Below, in pieces: positions 45,813 through 57,718 of a DNA stretch of 64,000 nt; positions within the stretch are counted from its first letter, which is position 1, and the number at the start of each line of letters is the position of its first letter. Source of the stretch: Dipteris shenzhenensis. Lineage: Eukaryota > Polypodiophyta > Polypodiopsida > Gleicheniales. The notes under the pieces were generated by a model that was not told where the DNA came from, made no database searches, and saw only the letters and a list, made by a program, of their open reading frames with translations. The position numbers and the translations under genes were made by a program. Location of the stretch: assembly GCA_047967505.1 (NCBI GenBank), contig CM106540.1; one strand, written 5' to 3'.

Positions 45813-48227
45813 TCTGATGCCATTGTATACATTTCTTTCAATTCGTTCTCTGGATTGAAGCTTGGATGAATTCAGCTCCTCCTCACACTCCTTCCTTTTT
45901 TTGTTAATTTGAATTGAGTGGGCAGAGTATCATTTTCATGTCGTGGGAGCTATGTGCATTGACAATTTTACACCAACCCTTTTTTGCCATGTGGAATGTT
46001 TCCGAATGTCACCATGGAGGCTCATGATGAGTGACTAGCAGAGCTGTGGTATTCCAACTTAGTTAATCTTTATCAATTTAAAAGAAAATCAACAATTGCT
46101 GAGATGAGAGCATGACAAGGCTGTTTTTAATACCAGATGAGCAGTTTTGATTGGTTTGATTGTCAAGGAAGATGAAGGCATTGATGCGACTCTCCTCTTA
46201 TCTGCTGGTCCAGCCTCCTGAAAATGGGTTGGAAGTTTTAATCAGGAGCTGTGCATTGCATCGAGGGGTTTATCTTTTATGATTCTATTAAATTTTTCAG
46301 TTGTATCTTCTGGGTGAGACTCTGTTAAGGTGCATATGCAGGCCTTTTATGATGAGATATGAGACCCTATTTTGTTTGATAATGTTTGCTGCCAATCTGT
46401 TGTAAACATCCTCGTGACTGCAAAAGTGAGTCCACTTTGCAAGCTTAATGTGTCTTCAGCTCCTTGTAGTTTGTACCTTCCATAAAGCACTATTAAAAAC
46501 TAGTTTTCTTTTGATTCAGGATGTGAATCTGATGCTTGTACTTCTGTGAAGTGATGGGTCACAGATCTGCATTTTGAAGTTTGCAAATATCAGGTATTGC
46601 AGATTTGAGGAGGTAATCATAGTTTCAGCAGGATGATTATACTTTGTCGTCATCCATTCTGTAAATTAAATTATACCATTGTGGAGATGTAATGGCCATC
46701 GTTTTAGAATGTCTGTAGCTCATATTCAGATTGCCTGCCTTTAGAAGTTCTACATGATCCATCGATATGGGTTCTACTCTGTGTACGTGCACAAGCATGT
46801 ATGAATATGAAATATTCAACGCCCAAGACAGCTAAAAACTTTATAGATATGTCCACAGATAGGACCAAAGATGAATACAAAACATGACTCACAACCTACA
46901 CCATGTGGAGAGCAGGATGCTACTCCACTGGTGCTAGATCTGAGGCCGCTCTCTCCTCCTGCCTTGTGCTTCCAGGTCTTCAGTGGCTTAGGGAGGAGCA
47001 CCGAAACGCCTCGTCAGCTACTTTTCTGCTGTGGGTGTTATGCTCCAATGTTAAGCTCTACACTGGTGGCTAGGGCCTGCTGTAAACTCTCTGCGTGCTG
47101 GTGGTCCCTTAGCTGCACCCTGCTGAGCCAATTTCCATCTTCTAGTTCACCCTGCAAGTGCTGTGATGACCTGCTGAATGTATTTACATCCTGCCCATTG
47201 TTTGTGCCTTTGCCCCCCAATTGGGCCATAGGTTGCAAAAATGAGCGATGAACTATGGATTTAGTTGACCCACCCTTGGGGTCATTTGGTGGTTAGGATT
47301 ATAATGGTTCCAACAGAGTGGTAGTTAGCTCCTAGGTTAGGCCACCTATTCATGTCATTGCTAGGTGGTTAGAGATTTGTAAGGGTCCCTAGGGCAGCCA
47401 GTAAGATGTTAGTATTGCATCTATGTGCATGTGTTAGTGCATTCTGATTGGGTACAGGCAGTGCCACATGGGTGGCTTGACCCTTATGAAAGTCAAAGGG
47501 TAGGTTCACCCTCACTTCCTCAGCTTGTGCTATGTATTGTGCATTCATTGTTTTTGCAGCTAGTTACTACTATCTTTAAGTATGTGCTCTCACTATCTTC
47601 TCATGAGCATTGTTGGCATTTCAGTTTGCAGCAATTCATCAGAGTGTGCAGGTTGCCATCCTGCTGTTAGACCTGTGAACCCCACTCTCTTGGGCAGTCC
47701 TCTAACTGAAGGCGCACACATACCAAGCTTGGGTATTTGAGGCTTGAGGTCCTTGAGAGCTCCCCTGTAAGACTCAGTAGAGAGGTGATTCTGCCAAGCA
47801 AAAGGCTTGTGCAGAAGAGACTGCTGAAGCAGAGAAATCAGAGGATTTAAGACCTGAGAACATCTGTAATTAGGGCAAGGTGTTCCAGAGCAACAATGAA
47901 CGGCGCAGTCGTACATCAAGAGCAAAATGAAAGGAGGTGTGCAGATGGGCTCACCTTCATACTATCACTACAGCAGGTAGGTCCAGAACACCAATAGAAG
48001 TTCTTCACATTGGGCTGCCTAGACAACACAAAGCCCACAGAAGCTCTAGAAGAGCAACACAGGCTGAACCATATGAGGAGGTAGGAGAACACTTCTAGAT
48101 GTCACAAGGGTCCACATCTATTCAGCACCCTGCTGATAGAGGGTGGCACACTTTGCACATATTTTGTATATAATTTAGTCCATCTTGCTGTTTCTCTCTC
48201 TCAGCATTGTTCAATTACGGTCTGCAC
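45813..48227. other. no gene seen
   Basis: Mixed-composition sequence with scattered short open frames, several overlapping on opposite strands (46871-47251, 47593-47925). None resembles a family I know. The right part may belong to the copia remnant that follows. Confidence 0.35.
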
Positions 48228-48480
48228 ATTGGGTATACTGAAGGATTTGTACGAGATCGACAATACCTCTCGAATCATTACTCTCTAGCATCAGTTGTAC
48301 AATCTCGACATGAATGAAGGAGATAACATGCATGATCGTCTGACGAAGGTCAACGTTATGCGGGACCGGCTTGCAACAGTTGGTTAGAAGGCAGATTCGA
48401 GTCTGTTGGCACTACTGACACTCCATAAGCTACAAAGGAGCTTCAAGAGCTTCATGACGAATCGTGATCGATGGTCAATG
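48228..48480 (+). pseudogene. copia gag (UBN2-type) fragment
   Basis: Plus-strand residues LKDLYEIDNTSRIITL, then HQLYNLDMNEGDNMHDRL, MRDRLATVG and LLALLTLHKLQRSFKSFMT follow the order of the plant copia gag domain: W/L-x-L-x-x-x-Y, L-x-x-L-x-x-L-x-M-x-E-G, L-x-x-L-x-x-x-G, then L-L-x-x-L-P-x-S-Y/F-x-x-F. Two stops interrupt it. No pol follows, so this is an isolated piece. Confidence 0.7.
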
Positions 48481-48829
48481 GTCTTTGGCCGGTGGCATTC
48501 AAGCAAACATGTGCCACCGTCCTCACACTTAGTCACACAATATGCTAAGTCAATATGCATGTGTCCCACTAACCCACCAATGTGGTGGAATTGGTCTACT
48601 ATGAAGGGTTATATAAGGAGGCCAATTCTCAAGCATTAACATCAAATGCCAATATCCCTATCTGAAGTCCTTCTCCATCTAGAGTCTGTCTAGATTGCCA
48701 TCGAAGCTCTACTGGAGGGTGCACGGGTGGACAGCACCATCAGTTGTATCTGATACAAAATTTTTATTTTGTTCTATTGTGTTTATTCTTTGGTTATTGT
48801 ACTATCGTTGTTATCAAATGATCTCTCCG

Positions 48830-49539
48830 TTGCATCGCATTTTTATAATATCAAGTCATTCACAGCTTACTGTTTCAGGTCAAAGTCTATGTGTGTTTTA
48901 GAATAACACACATTCCTATCTTTGAGTTTCTTGATGTACCAAGGCTTACAATGCTCAAAGCACCTTGGTCCAATCAAAAGTTCATAAACTTCATATACAA
49001 CTTTGTCTGCTCACTCAAGATTCTAGAACTAAACTTTCGTTGAAACAAACACTGTTTTCAGCACTAGTATGAGGAAAACAAACACAAGTATGTGAAAAAA
49101 AAAAGTCTAATAAACCTAATTAGATTAATCAAGCTACTATAATTTCACTACTACAAAACAAAACAATTTCAACCACCGAGTTGGTTGCATCGTATTTCTA
49201 TAATATCAAGCCATTCAAAGCTTATTGGTTTAGGTTAAAGTCTATGTGTGTTTTATAATAGCACACATTCCTATCTTTGAGTTTCTTGATGTACCAAGGG
49301 TTACAATGCTCAAACTTCCTTTGTTCAATTAAAAGTTCATAAACGTCATATATAACTGTCTGCTCACCCAAGATTCTGGAACTAAACTTTTGTTGAAACA
49401 AACACTATAGTTTCAACACTAGTATGAGGAAAACAAACACAAGTATGTGCAAAAAAATAGTCTAATAAGCCTAATTGAATTATTCAAGCTACTATAATTT
49501 TACTACTATAAAACAAAACAATTTTAACCATTGAGTTGG
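48830..49539 (+). repeat. 355-bp tandem duplication
   Basis: 48830-49184 and 49185-49539 align end to end with an offset of exactly 355 bp at both ends tested, with roughly one difference per ten bases. Each copy ends with a CACTACTACAAAACAAAAC-type word (49146; TACTACTATAAAACAAAAC at 49501) and then an AACCA(C/T)(C/T)GAGTTGGTT motif. Confidence 0.92.
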
Positions 49540-51088
49540 TTTAGAACAATGTAATCAACCTAATTAAACTAATCAAGCTATTAGAAGGTTAAATAATTTC
49601 ACGATTATAAATCAAAACAATTTTAACCACCGAGTGATGAGCTTAGACTAGATACATAACTAGTGTTTGACCTATACCATCTCGGTGTTCTGACGATCGG
49701 GATGGTTTAGGACAATCACACTTCTAATTAAACTAATCAAGCTACTAGAAAAAAAAAATAACAATTAGATGACAATCACATTAATTAATTGAATTATATA
49801 TTGTTGTGCTAACCATCACGTTGGTTTTAGATGATCACAGTCCAAGCGAGGTCCAAGCATGATTCGGATCAACCCAAAAATTAAACTAAACTAATTTAAT
49901 TGTCAGTAAAATAAAATAATTTAACTACTAGGACACAATAATTTCAACCATCGGGTTGGTCATCAATTATTTTGGTTGTGAAATATATTTTTGTTTATTA
50001 TTTGTTCAATCACATTGGTTCAAAACAATCACATAACTCTTGTTTGACCTGAACCAGATGGGTGATATAGTGCATGATGTTCTAACGACCGGGTTGATCA
50101 TCAATTATTTTTGTTGTGAAATATATTTTGGTTTACTTTTTGTTCAACTACGCTGGTTCAAGACAATCATGATCGAACAACTAACACAGGCAATGTGCAA
50201 ACAAGGGTAGTAATGTTAGAGATATAAGAAAAATTCAAAGCTAGGAAGGATGCAGATCATGTAGAGTGCAACATAGTGGAGAAGGATATGAGAAAAAGAT
50301 TTGGCAAGATTGGAAGGTTAAGCATGATTCTCATTGGTGAATTACAATGCCACTCTACAGGAACTTGCGAAGGCCCTTAGAAATTCATGGAAGAGGTACT
50401 CTGTGTTGTCTGACACCCGAGAAACATTGAAACTCTTGCAAAAGGCCTACCCAAAAGCCTCTAAAGATATTTAATAGCTTCAAGATCAATTTCCTTCAGG
50501 GAGAATCATGTCGAGCAACTAAAGGCAAACTTCCACACCTTGAAAATAAGGCAAGAAGGAATAAAAAAATAGAAAAAGGTTACCTTTATAATATTGAAAT
50601 TCTCAAGAGTCCAATCAGATGACTATGCTTGTCTAATGCAATAGGGTCCTACATGTTGTATCTACCATGGGCACATTATTTATGGGTGTTAGATCCGATG
50701 CACCTAGTGTGGCCACACTTTGCATGTTTTTTGCTTTGGGATGTTTACACATATAAATCCAATATGCAATTTTGTCTTTTTCCCCACTGCCAAAGTCATG
50801 GGTAGATAAAATGTGCCTACTTGCTGCAACTGTCCATGTCAAGTAGAGACTACATGCTCATTAGCCATAAAAAAAGGAGACAAAAAAAGGAGACTTGATG
50901 AAGGGAAGAGCTCCATGATGAAGTGAGGGAGCTCCCTAATTCATGGAAAGGATGAAAAAGAATCAGAGAGCCCTCATGAATTTAGGTCAAAGAAGAAAGA
51001 AAGAATTAGAGTGCTAGGTGTGAAGGGAGCTCTAGGCAGTTTTTAAAAGAAAGCCAAATCGCAAAAAAACCATTTTTTTTGCATTTGA

Positions 51089-51354
51089 TGTCAGCTATAC
51101 CATGTGTAACTGAAGGAGCTCTAGGTGCGGGGGTCCCACTTGTCGTCCCATAGCCATGCTATGCCTCTCTCCCAAAAGATCTTGAGAGGGGTTCCACCAC
51201 CTTATTATATGCAAGTCCCATAGAATTCCCACATTGCTTATGGGATTAGGAGGGCCATGTGTCCAATAGCACCTAGCAGACCAATCAACTAACTTGCCAT
51301 TAACCAGAAGCCACACAAGAGGGGGCACCCAAGGGGGTTAGCGCATTTCCAACA
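51089..51354 (-). repeat. TRIM LTR, left copy
   Basis: 266 bp, TG...CA; shares TATGCCTCTC, CACCTTATTATATGCAAG and CACCCAAGGGGGTTAG with the right copy. Confidence 0.9.
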
Positions 51355-51739
51355 CCCCCATGGGCTAAGCACCTTAAAAGGTGAGCCAACCAAAACAAAG
51401 GCCAACCCACCAAGGTACACAAAACTGCACAAGGAGGACAACCTCCCAAAGTGCCAAAAACATGTCACCACCAAATGTAGCCATCCACTTGCTGGTGCAT
51501 GCGAGCCATCGCCAAAATTGTCATATTGGAAAATCACACCATGAATTATGAACCTTCACAATGACATTTTACTTAATTTCCACCACATGGATCGCAACAT
51601 GTCCATGTGTAGATACAGTCTACCACCTATCTGTATGGGTCGCCACAGTCTGCAATGACAGAAAGACATCAGAGCATAGATAACCAGAAACAACTTGCCA
51701 TGCATCATCTACCCACAAATAGTTTGCCGGACCATACTA

Positions 51740-51751
51740 GCTTTGATACCA
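51740..51751 (-). promoter_or_regulatory. TRIM primer-binding site
   Basis: GCTTTGATACCA, one base off the complement of the initiator-tRNA primer TGGTATCAGAGC; adjacent to the LTR with no gap. Confidence 0.85.
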
Positions 51752-52050
51752 TGTCAAAAATTACAGTTTCTACCACGTGTAACCAAAGGGAGTGTCAGGT
51801 TTGGGGGCTCCCACTCCCCACCGTCTCATAGCCACGCTATGCCTCTCCTCCCAAAAGGTCCCGATAGGGATGAGAGAAAGGCGTTCTACCACCTTATTAT
51901 ATGCAAGCCCCATAAACTTCCCACATTTCTTAGGAGGGCTCAATGCCACATGTCCAACATTGCCTGACAGCACTAATCAACCCATTTTCCATTAACCACC
52001 ACAAGCCACACACGGGGACTGCACCCAAGGGGGTTAGCCAATTTCCAACA
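51752..52050 (-). repeat. TRIM LTR, right copy
   Basis: 299 bp. It differs from the left copy by small insertions (for example GATGAGAGAAAGGC near 51875) and many substitutions, so the insertion is not recent. Confidence 0.9.
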
Positions 52051-53315
52051 TTTGAATGGTCTTGAGATGTACCCATCAAACTATTAAATTATTTGTCAAA
52101 GTTCTTGTATAATTGTGTTCTTTGATTATTGAACAAAGTTCTTGTATGGATGTTATTCTTTAATTATTTGCTAGAGTTTTGTATGTTTTGCAATAAGAGT
52201 AATGTTTTCCTCTATATCTTAATTTTACAAGCTAATTGATTTAGGCTTGACTGTTGAAACTTGCAGGGAATTGTACAAGCTAGCTGCTTTAATATTAACT
52301 GATCTAACATGATGGTTTGTTGATAAATTAATTCTCATCATTTTTTTTGTAGATCTTAGAGAACCTCATGAGTACTTAATACTCACTCTCCAAATGAGAT
52401 TACATTTTACTATCTAAGATGGTTGGTTTAGCGTCAACTTACAACTAGCACGGTGGTTGTGGAAGCGAGGGGGTTTAGGATTTACTATTGGTTCGACAAA
52501 AAACATAAGCTTAATTGTACAAGCTAGCTAGTTTATGATTAACTATAACTAGCAAGGTGGTTGAATAAGGTAGCTACTTTAAGAGTAATTTGCAAGTAGC
52601 ATAGTGGTCTATTGAAAAAATACTCTCTACTAGAATGACAATATATTATCCTTGCTTTAAGATGTAAACTCATAGTGTAAGCTATTGGTTTAGGATCTCC
52701 CAAAACCATCTTATTTGTTCCTGTTTAGTACAATCCAAGTAGTGTAAGAATAATTTCAACCATCACGATGGTTTCTAGCTAGAACAACCTAGCTCACTTA
52801 TGATTGTTCCTGGTTAGAACAAGCTAGCAGGCTTATAATTAACTATGTATGGTGGGTTCTAGTCAAAAAAATTGTCTTATTCTACTCCAATACATACTTG
52901 TAAATAAACATACACTCAATTGTACAAGCTACCTATTTTATGACTAAGCATAGCTAGTGCTAGTGCACTGATTTTTTGTGCTAGCAAGTTTATGAATAAT
53001 TGCAACCAATGTAGTTGTTTTTGGTAGAAGCAAGGTAAATTATTGATGGTTAACTACAACCAAAATTAAACCCTCCCCATTTGTGGTTTGACCTTGTTTC
53101 TCTCAAGAACCATCTCTACATAAGGTTAAATATGACATAGCTCCCACTCTTGTACAACTACAATTGCCATTTTTAGGTAAAATGTGTCCCATATGCTATG
53201 CAAATTGTGTGCTTCATCAATGGTCTCATAGTCCTATCTGTTCCTTCTTTGCACTTCAATCATTTTGACCTCATGGAACACTCTATGCACTAAAATATTG
53301 CTAAGGCTTTGTTTA
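52051..53315. other. no gene seen
   Basis: AT-rich flank holding several AACCA-GTGGTT type words (see the CACTA-like element). The chromovirus target site GTTTA is at 53311-53315. Confidence 0.4.
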
Positions 53316-54210
53316 TGCGATGGGAAACACTCATGGAACCTGCAAATCCTTGAACAACACAGCAACATCCTTCAAAAATACGCACAAACTCTCAAAATTC
53401 ACAAACGAAAGAGATAGAACAAGCGTGCTGGGTACAATCTCCCCTCATAGGAGTGGTGCTCTTCTTCCACCTCCTATGTATTTATGTATATTTCCCAAAA
53501 AGCTTCCGAGCAAAAATCATATAAAAGCCTCTGTGCTTTCCTCCATGCACCCTTTTACAAAAAGCCCATCCACCTTCTAGAATAGCTAGCTTTTTCTAAA
53601 AATAAAGCTTTTTCTAACTTTAGTTTATACACTTAGCCAAGCCACTAATATTCCAAAATTCAAATATGTACATAAGCTTTTGTAATATCAAAAATTAGGC
53701 ATACGCCTTATTTATCCCCGCATCACTGGAGTTGCACCTACGTGCCCAAAATATGGCGGATCATGCTTGCCAGATGCCATCGCCCAATCAATTACTATTC
53801 CCCTGGATTCTCACGATCAATAGTAATGAAATATTTCAGCATACGATAACCTTGGAATTAATCACCACAATCAATCAACCTTTTAGTATTATAGCAACGC
53901 AAAATCAATAAATCACAGATGAATGGTGCACACATGCGACACATACCATCTCATGGTGCACCTGACGCTACACATGAATAAAATCGTACGGATGGTGCAC
54001 ACATGCTACACATACCATCATCGCGTAAGTGGTGCACACAATGCTACACACTCATACAACCGCAACCATATATCCAACCATGTAGGAGCACACATACATC
54101 ACTACGGAACAGCGAGCACACATGCATCAGCTGCACGACAAAAATGCTGGATCTCACTAAACTAAATACTGAAGGATTAAATTAATGGGATAATTCCAAT
54201 TCTCGTAACA
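53316..54210 (-). repeat. chromovirus LTR (3-prime in element orientation)
   Basis: Begins TGCGATGGGAAACACTCATG and ends CTCGTAACA. Contains about four copies of a GGTGCACACATGC(T/G)ACACAT word at 53925-54055. Confidence 0.95.
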
Positions 54211-54238
54211 TCCCTCTTGCTTGAAATTGCAAGTGCCC

Positions 54239-54499
54239 TTAATTGTGTGACAAAAAAGTAGTCAATAAATCAAGGTACTGGTGAAAATATCGCTCGGGCA
54301 TCCACTTAGCATCCTCAACGGGGTGGTTCTTAAATGTAAGAAGATAAATAGGATACGAGTTTCCACGTCTCGTTTGAGTGATTTGTTGATCAATGGTCTG
54401 GTCTGGCTCTAAGAGCTGGGTCTCTCCTTGAAGCAACGGTGCATCGTCTAAAATAGGTCGAATTGGTGGGTCTCCATGGAAAGGTTTCAGGAGGTGCAC
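54239..54499 (-). pseudogene. chromovirus chromodomain and C-terminus
   Basis: YPIYLLTFKNHPVEDAKWMP followed by ERYFHQY matches the chromodomain core (Y-L-V-K-W-K-x-x-x-x-x-x-x-x-W-E-P). The first aromatic cage residue is retained only in part, as in the plant CR2-type chromodomains. It ends at a stop 29 bp inside the left LTR boundary, the normal place for a pol C-terminus. Confidence 0.85.
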
Positions 54500-54565
54500 A
54501 TGAAAAGAATCATGAATTTTCCAATCGGGTGGTAATTTGAGCCGATAGGCATTGTCATTAATGCG

Positions 54566-55605
54566 CTACAAAACTTTAAAGGGACCATAGGATTTAGGGG
54601 CAAACTTAACTACAGGTTGTGTCTCAATACTCTTAAGTCTGCGCTTCTCAATACATAACATGACTAGATCACCTTCAGCAAATACAACTTTCTTTCTACC
54701 CTTGTTTGCACATGCAGTATACATAGCTTGAGCATACTCCATATTCTTTTTGACAGTAGCCAAAATGCTAGAGAAATATTCAGTAAATCGATCAACAACC
54801 TCTACTTGGTGCTTAAGGCGAGTCAATGGAGTAGGAATGGTCTTTCCATAGACAATTTGGAATGGAGATTTGCCTGTAGCAGAGTGCGTAGTGTTGTTGT
54901 AGGAGTGTTGTTGTAGGCAAATTGTAATATGTGTATAAATTTGTCCCATTTGCCTGGCTGACCAGACACGTAAGCATGTAAAATGTCACAAATAGTATTT
55001 TGTGTGAACTCGGTTTGGCCATTAGACTCGGGATGAAAAGCAGTGGAAAAATCTAACTTCGTACCAAGATTGTCAAAGAGTGCAGTCCAGAAGTTACTAC
55101 AAAATTTACTATCCCAGTCTGGCACGATTACCTTTGGAAGGCCATGGTGTATAAAGATGTGCTTGATGAACAAATGAGCAGCCTGAACTGCGTTCAAGGT
55201 CTTCTCACAAGGAATAAAGTAAGCCTGCTTGCTAAATCTATCAATGATAGTCCAAATCATATCAAAACCTGAGCTAGTCGTAGGAAATCTAGTAATAAAG
55301 TCCATAGAAATTTGCTCCCATGGGCCATCAGGAATTGGTAAAGGCATAAGTAAACCTTGATATTTGCCCTTGTAGCTCTTGACTTTTTGACAAATAAGAC
55401 ATTGTGCAACAAAAGTTGCAACATCAACTTTAAGCTTAGGCCAGAAAAAATCTTGAATTATAGTCTGATATGTAGCAGCGATGCCTCTATGTCCCATGTA
55501 GGGTGGCTGATGTACCTCTTCTAGTACCAAGCGTCGAAATGGTGCAGTGACACACAAGCACTTTTTGTAGAATAGATAGTCATTATGAATGGAATACGAG
55601 GCCAT
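54566..55605 (-). pseudogene. chromovirus integrase
   Basis: Zinc-binding segment HQPPYMGHRGIAATYQ ... CLICQ, then the core: WEQISMDFITRFP (first Asp), KVIVPDWDSKFCSNFW (second Asp region, with VPDWD for the usual VSDRD) and FHPESNGQTEFTQ (catalytic Glu). A 14-bp tandem duplication at about 54892-54919 (GTGTTGTTGTAGGA twice) shifts the frame, after which YNNTTHSATGKSPFQIVYGK and the C-terminal GPFKVL continue in another frame. Confidence 0.92.
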
Positions 55606-55739
55606 AGGGGTGCTATTAGCTTGCTTAATCTTATGCTAAATTTTTGAAAAGTCTCGATTAGTAGGATAGTTTGCCTTCATAGGCTCAAAAGGGTCTCCCT
55701 CGATGACTGAGATATTATTTATGCTAGGTCAATGGCTCA

Positions 55740-56214
55740 GATCTGAGATCACCGGCTGAGTAAGGAGATGTGTAAGACTCTGGTGATTAATCTTAATGAG
55801 TAACTCGGAACCCATAAGATAGTGTTTTCAGAGTTTAAGGGCATGGACCATAGCGGCTAATTCTTTATCATATGTGGAATAGTTTAGCTCTGTTGGTTTT
55901 AATTTACATGACTCGAATGCAATTGGATGGTTATCTTGCATGAGCACAGCCCCAAAACCCTGTCCACTAGCATTAGTAACCATGAAAAAGAAGGGTCTCG
56001 TAAAGTCCGGCATGGTCAAAACTGGTGTGTGCGTCATTGCACCCTTAAGTCATTGAAAAGCTAAAGTGTGCTGCTCACCCCAAGAGAAAGCACGAGTCTT
56101 ACACAATAGTTTGGTCAATGGATGTGCCTTGTGTGCAAAATTTCTAACAAATCTGCGATAGAAACTACACAGACCTAGAAAAGATCATAACTCATGGATA
56201 TCTTTAGGCTGTGG
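55740..56214 (-). pseudogene. chromovirus RNase H
   Basis: Residues FLGLCSFYRRFVRNFA, then TMPDFTRPFFFMVTNASGQG and YSTYDKELAAMVHALK match the connection and RNase H domain. The first catalytic position, normally D in TDAS, is N (TNAS). Stops occur on both sides (near 56200, 56050, 55828). Confidence 0.88.
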
Positions 56215-57037
56215 CTAGTTTACTATCACTTCTACCTTCTTGGGATCTACTCGAATGCCTTCAGTTGAAACAATGTGTCCAAGATATTCAATTTCAGGCT
56301 GGAAAAAAGAACTTTTCTCCGGGTTGGCATACAGTTGGTTCTCACGTAAGAGAGAGAAAACAAGATCCAAGTGTTTCTCATGTTCCTCCCGACTCTTGCT
56401 ATAAATCATGATATCATCAAAGAAAACTACCACAAAGTCTTGATAAAGTAGGAAGATACGATTCATCATCTGACTAAATGTGGCAGGTGCATTGGTCAAT
56501 CCAAAAGAGAACAAGAAATTCATAGCCAATTTGAGTTCTAAAAGCAATCTTGAAAATATCGGGCTCGATCACTCTCACTTGATGATATCTTGACTTAAGA
56601 TCGATCTTGCTAAAGATTGTGGATCCTTTCAACTTGTCGAGTAGATCATCAACTCTCGGAATGGGGTATCGATTTTTCACAGTGATTTTATTTAAGGCAT
56701 GATAATCGATGCACATTCGGAAAGTTCCATTTTTCTTCTTGACAAGAAGAACGGGTGTCCCAAATGGTAAGCTACTAGGTCGAATTAGGCCTCTAGCTAA
56801 AAGATCTTCTATTTGGGATTGAATTTCTTGATGCTCAGTAGGATTGTGCCTATATGGTGATTTACATGATGATGCGCTACCTGAAATAAGGTCAATCTTA
56901 TGATTCTCAAGTCTAGATTGAGGTAGGCCAGGGGATAAGTCTTCCATGAAGTAGTCGTCATAGGTAGCTAGAAAAGGATCCACAGGCTCTTGCTTAGTTT
57001 TCTTAGTCTCAGGACTAGCCTCAGTCTTATTGACCAT
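56215..57037 (-). pseudogene. chromovirus reverse transcriptase
   Basis: Two frames joined by a frameshift near 56540-56475. The first has [40 protein letters not shown] and [15 protein letters not shown] (first catalytic Asp). The second has [16 protein letters not shown] and VVVFFDDIMIYS, where FFDD replaces the usual FLDD or YLDD, and EIEYLGHIVS. Catalytic aspartates are kept; a TAG ends the second frame at about 56215. Confidence 0.93.
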
Positions 57038-57198
57038 AAAGTCTATTCACATTTGCGCAAAGCTCTTTTAGCTTGGGTGTGTGACAATATAGGCCAAGAG
57101 GGAAGATTCTTGTTGCATTCTAGAGTCATAGTCTCAGTGCCTTGAGATAGAGTAATGGTGCACTCAAGATAATCAGGTTTGGCATTATGATCGATGTG

Positions 57199-57474
57199 CT
57201 AGGGCATCCCTAGAATGAGATCTTGCTCACGCAAAGGAGCGACTAAGAAATTATGGCTCTCAACTAATGGCCCTAAAGTCACCTCAAGATCCTTAACCAT
57301 TTGCAAACAATTATAATTCGATCCTTGAAAAGCTGATTTGACTTTATATTTTGTTTTGATGGTTGCAAGCCCTAACTTTTCAACTAAACGTTGCAAAAGG
57401 AAATCATGGGTGCTTCCATCATCAAATAAGACACTATGTTCTTTTTCGTGCAATAGTGCAGTCATATGTAACAA
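57199..57474 (-). pseudogene. chromovirus retropepsin-like protease
   Basis: The motif LFDDGSTHDFL is the active-site loop. The usual D-(S/T)-G reads D-D-G here. The flanking pattern (VEKLGL, then VAPLREQDLILGMP with the ILGM flap-end motif) is typical. A stop (TAG) follows directly after GMP at 57198. The substitution in the catalytic triplet would be expected to impair proteolysis. Confidence 0.85.
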
Positions 57475-57718
57475 AGAAGTACGAAAATAAGATGCACTTT
57501 TACCTGAATAACACTTACCTGAAGGGGTGTAGTCGGCATCTTCAGTGTCGTTGTCCTCATCCTCACCCTCTTGCTTGAAAGATTTATCATGGGATCCATC
57601 ATCAATGTAGTTGATCTGTGCGGAGTTGTTGCACTAACTATTACCGTTGGTACGTCCATTGGTTCTCCCTCCATTGCCTCTGTTGTTATTGGTAGCATTC
57701 TTTGCTTGGGTACCTGTC

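Larger units (their letters stand above)
51089..52050 (-). mobile_element. complete TRIM (terminal-repeat retrotransposon in miniature)
   Basis: Two direct repeats (51089-51354 and 51752-52050) flank about 400 bp of non-coding DNA. The 5-bp target duplication TTTGA is perfect at 51084-51088 and 52051-52055. The primer site GCTTTGATACCA (51740-51751) directly abuts the right-hand LTR, so the element is minus-oriented. Read on the minus strand the LTRs begin TGTTGGAAAT and end in CA. Total length of 962 bp fits a TRIM, a non-autonomous element mobilised by another LTR retrotransposon. It lies inside the CACTA-like repeat region. Confidence 0.93.
49146..53060. mobile_element. CACTA-like terminus and subterminal repeats, right end not found
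   Basis: CACTACTACAAAAC at 49146 matches the first 14 bp of the CACTA element at 7627. Inward lie repeated short palindromic words of the form AACCACCGAGTTGGTT, near 49170, 49528, 49622, 49805, 49945, 50085, 52440, 52555, 52755 and 52985. This is the layout of CACTA subterminal repeats. No inverted partner terminus was found; a related word lies at 63160-63190 without CACTA ends. A TRIM (51089-52050) is inserted within it. The right boundary given is only the last repeat word. Confidence 0.5.

Noticed and set aside
47593-47925. 110-codon minus-strand frame near 47.7 kb
   Set aside because: Overlaps plus-strand frames, no motif, no splice context; unsupported.
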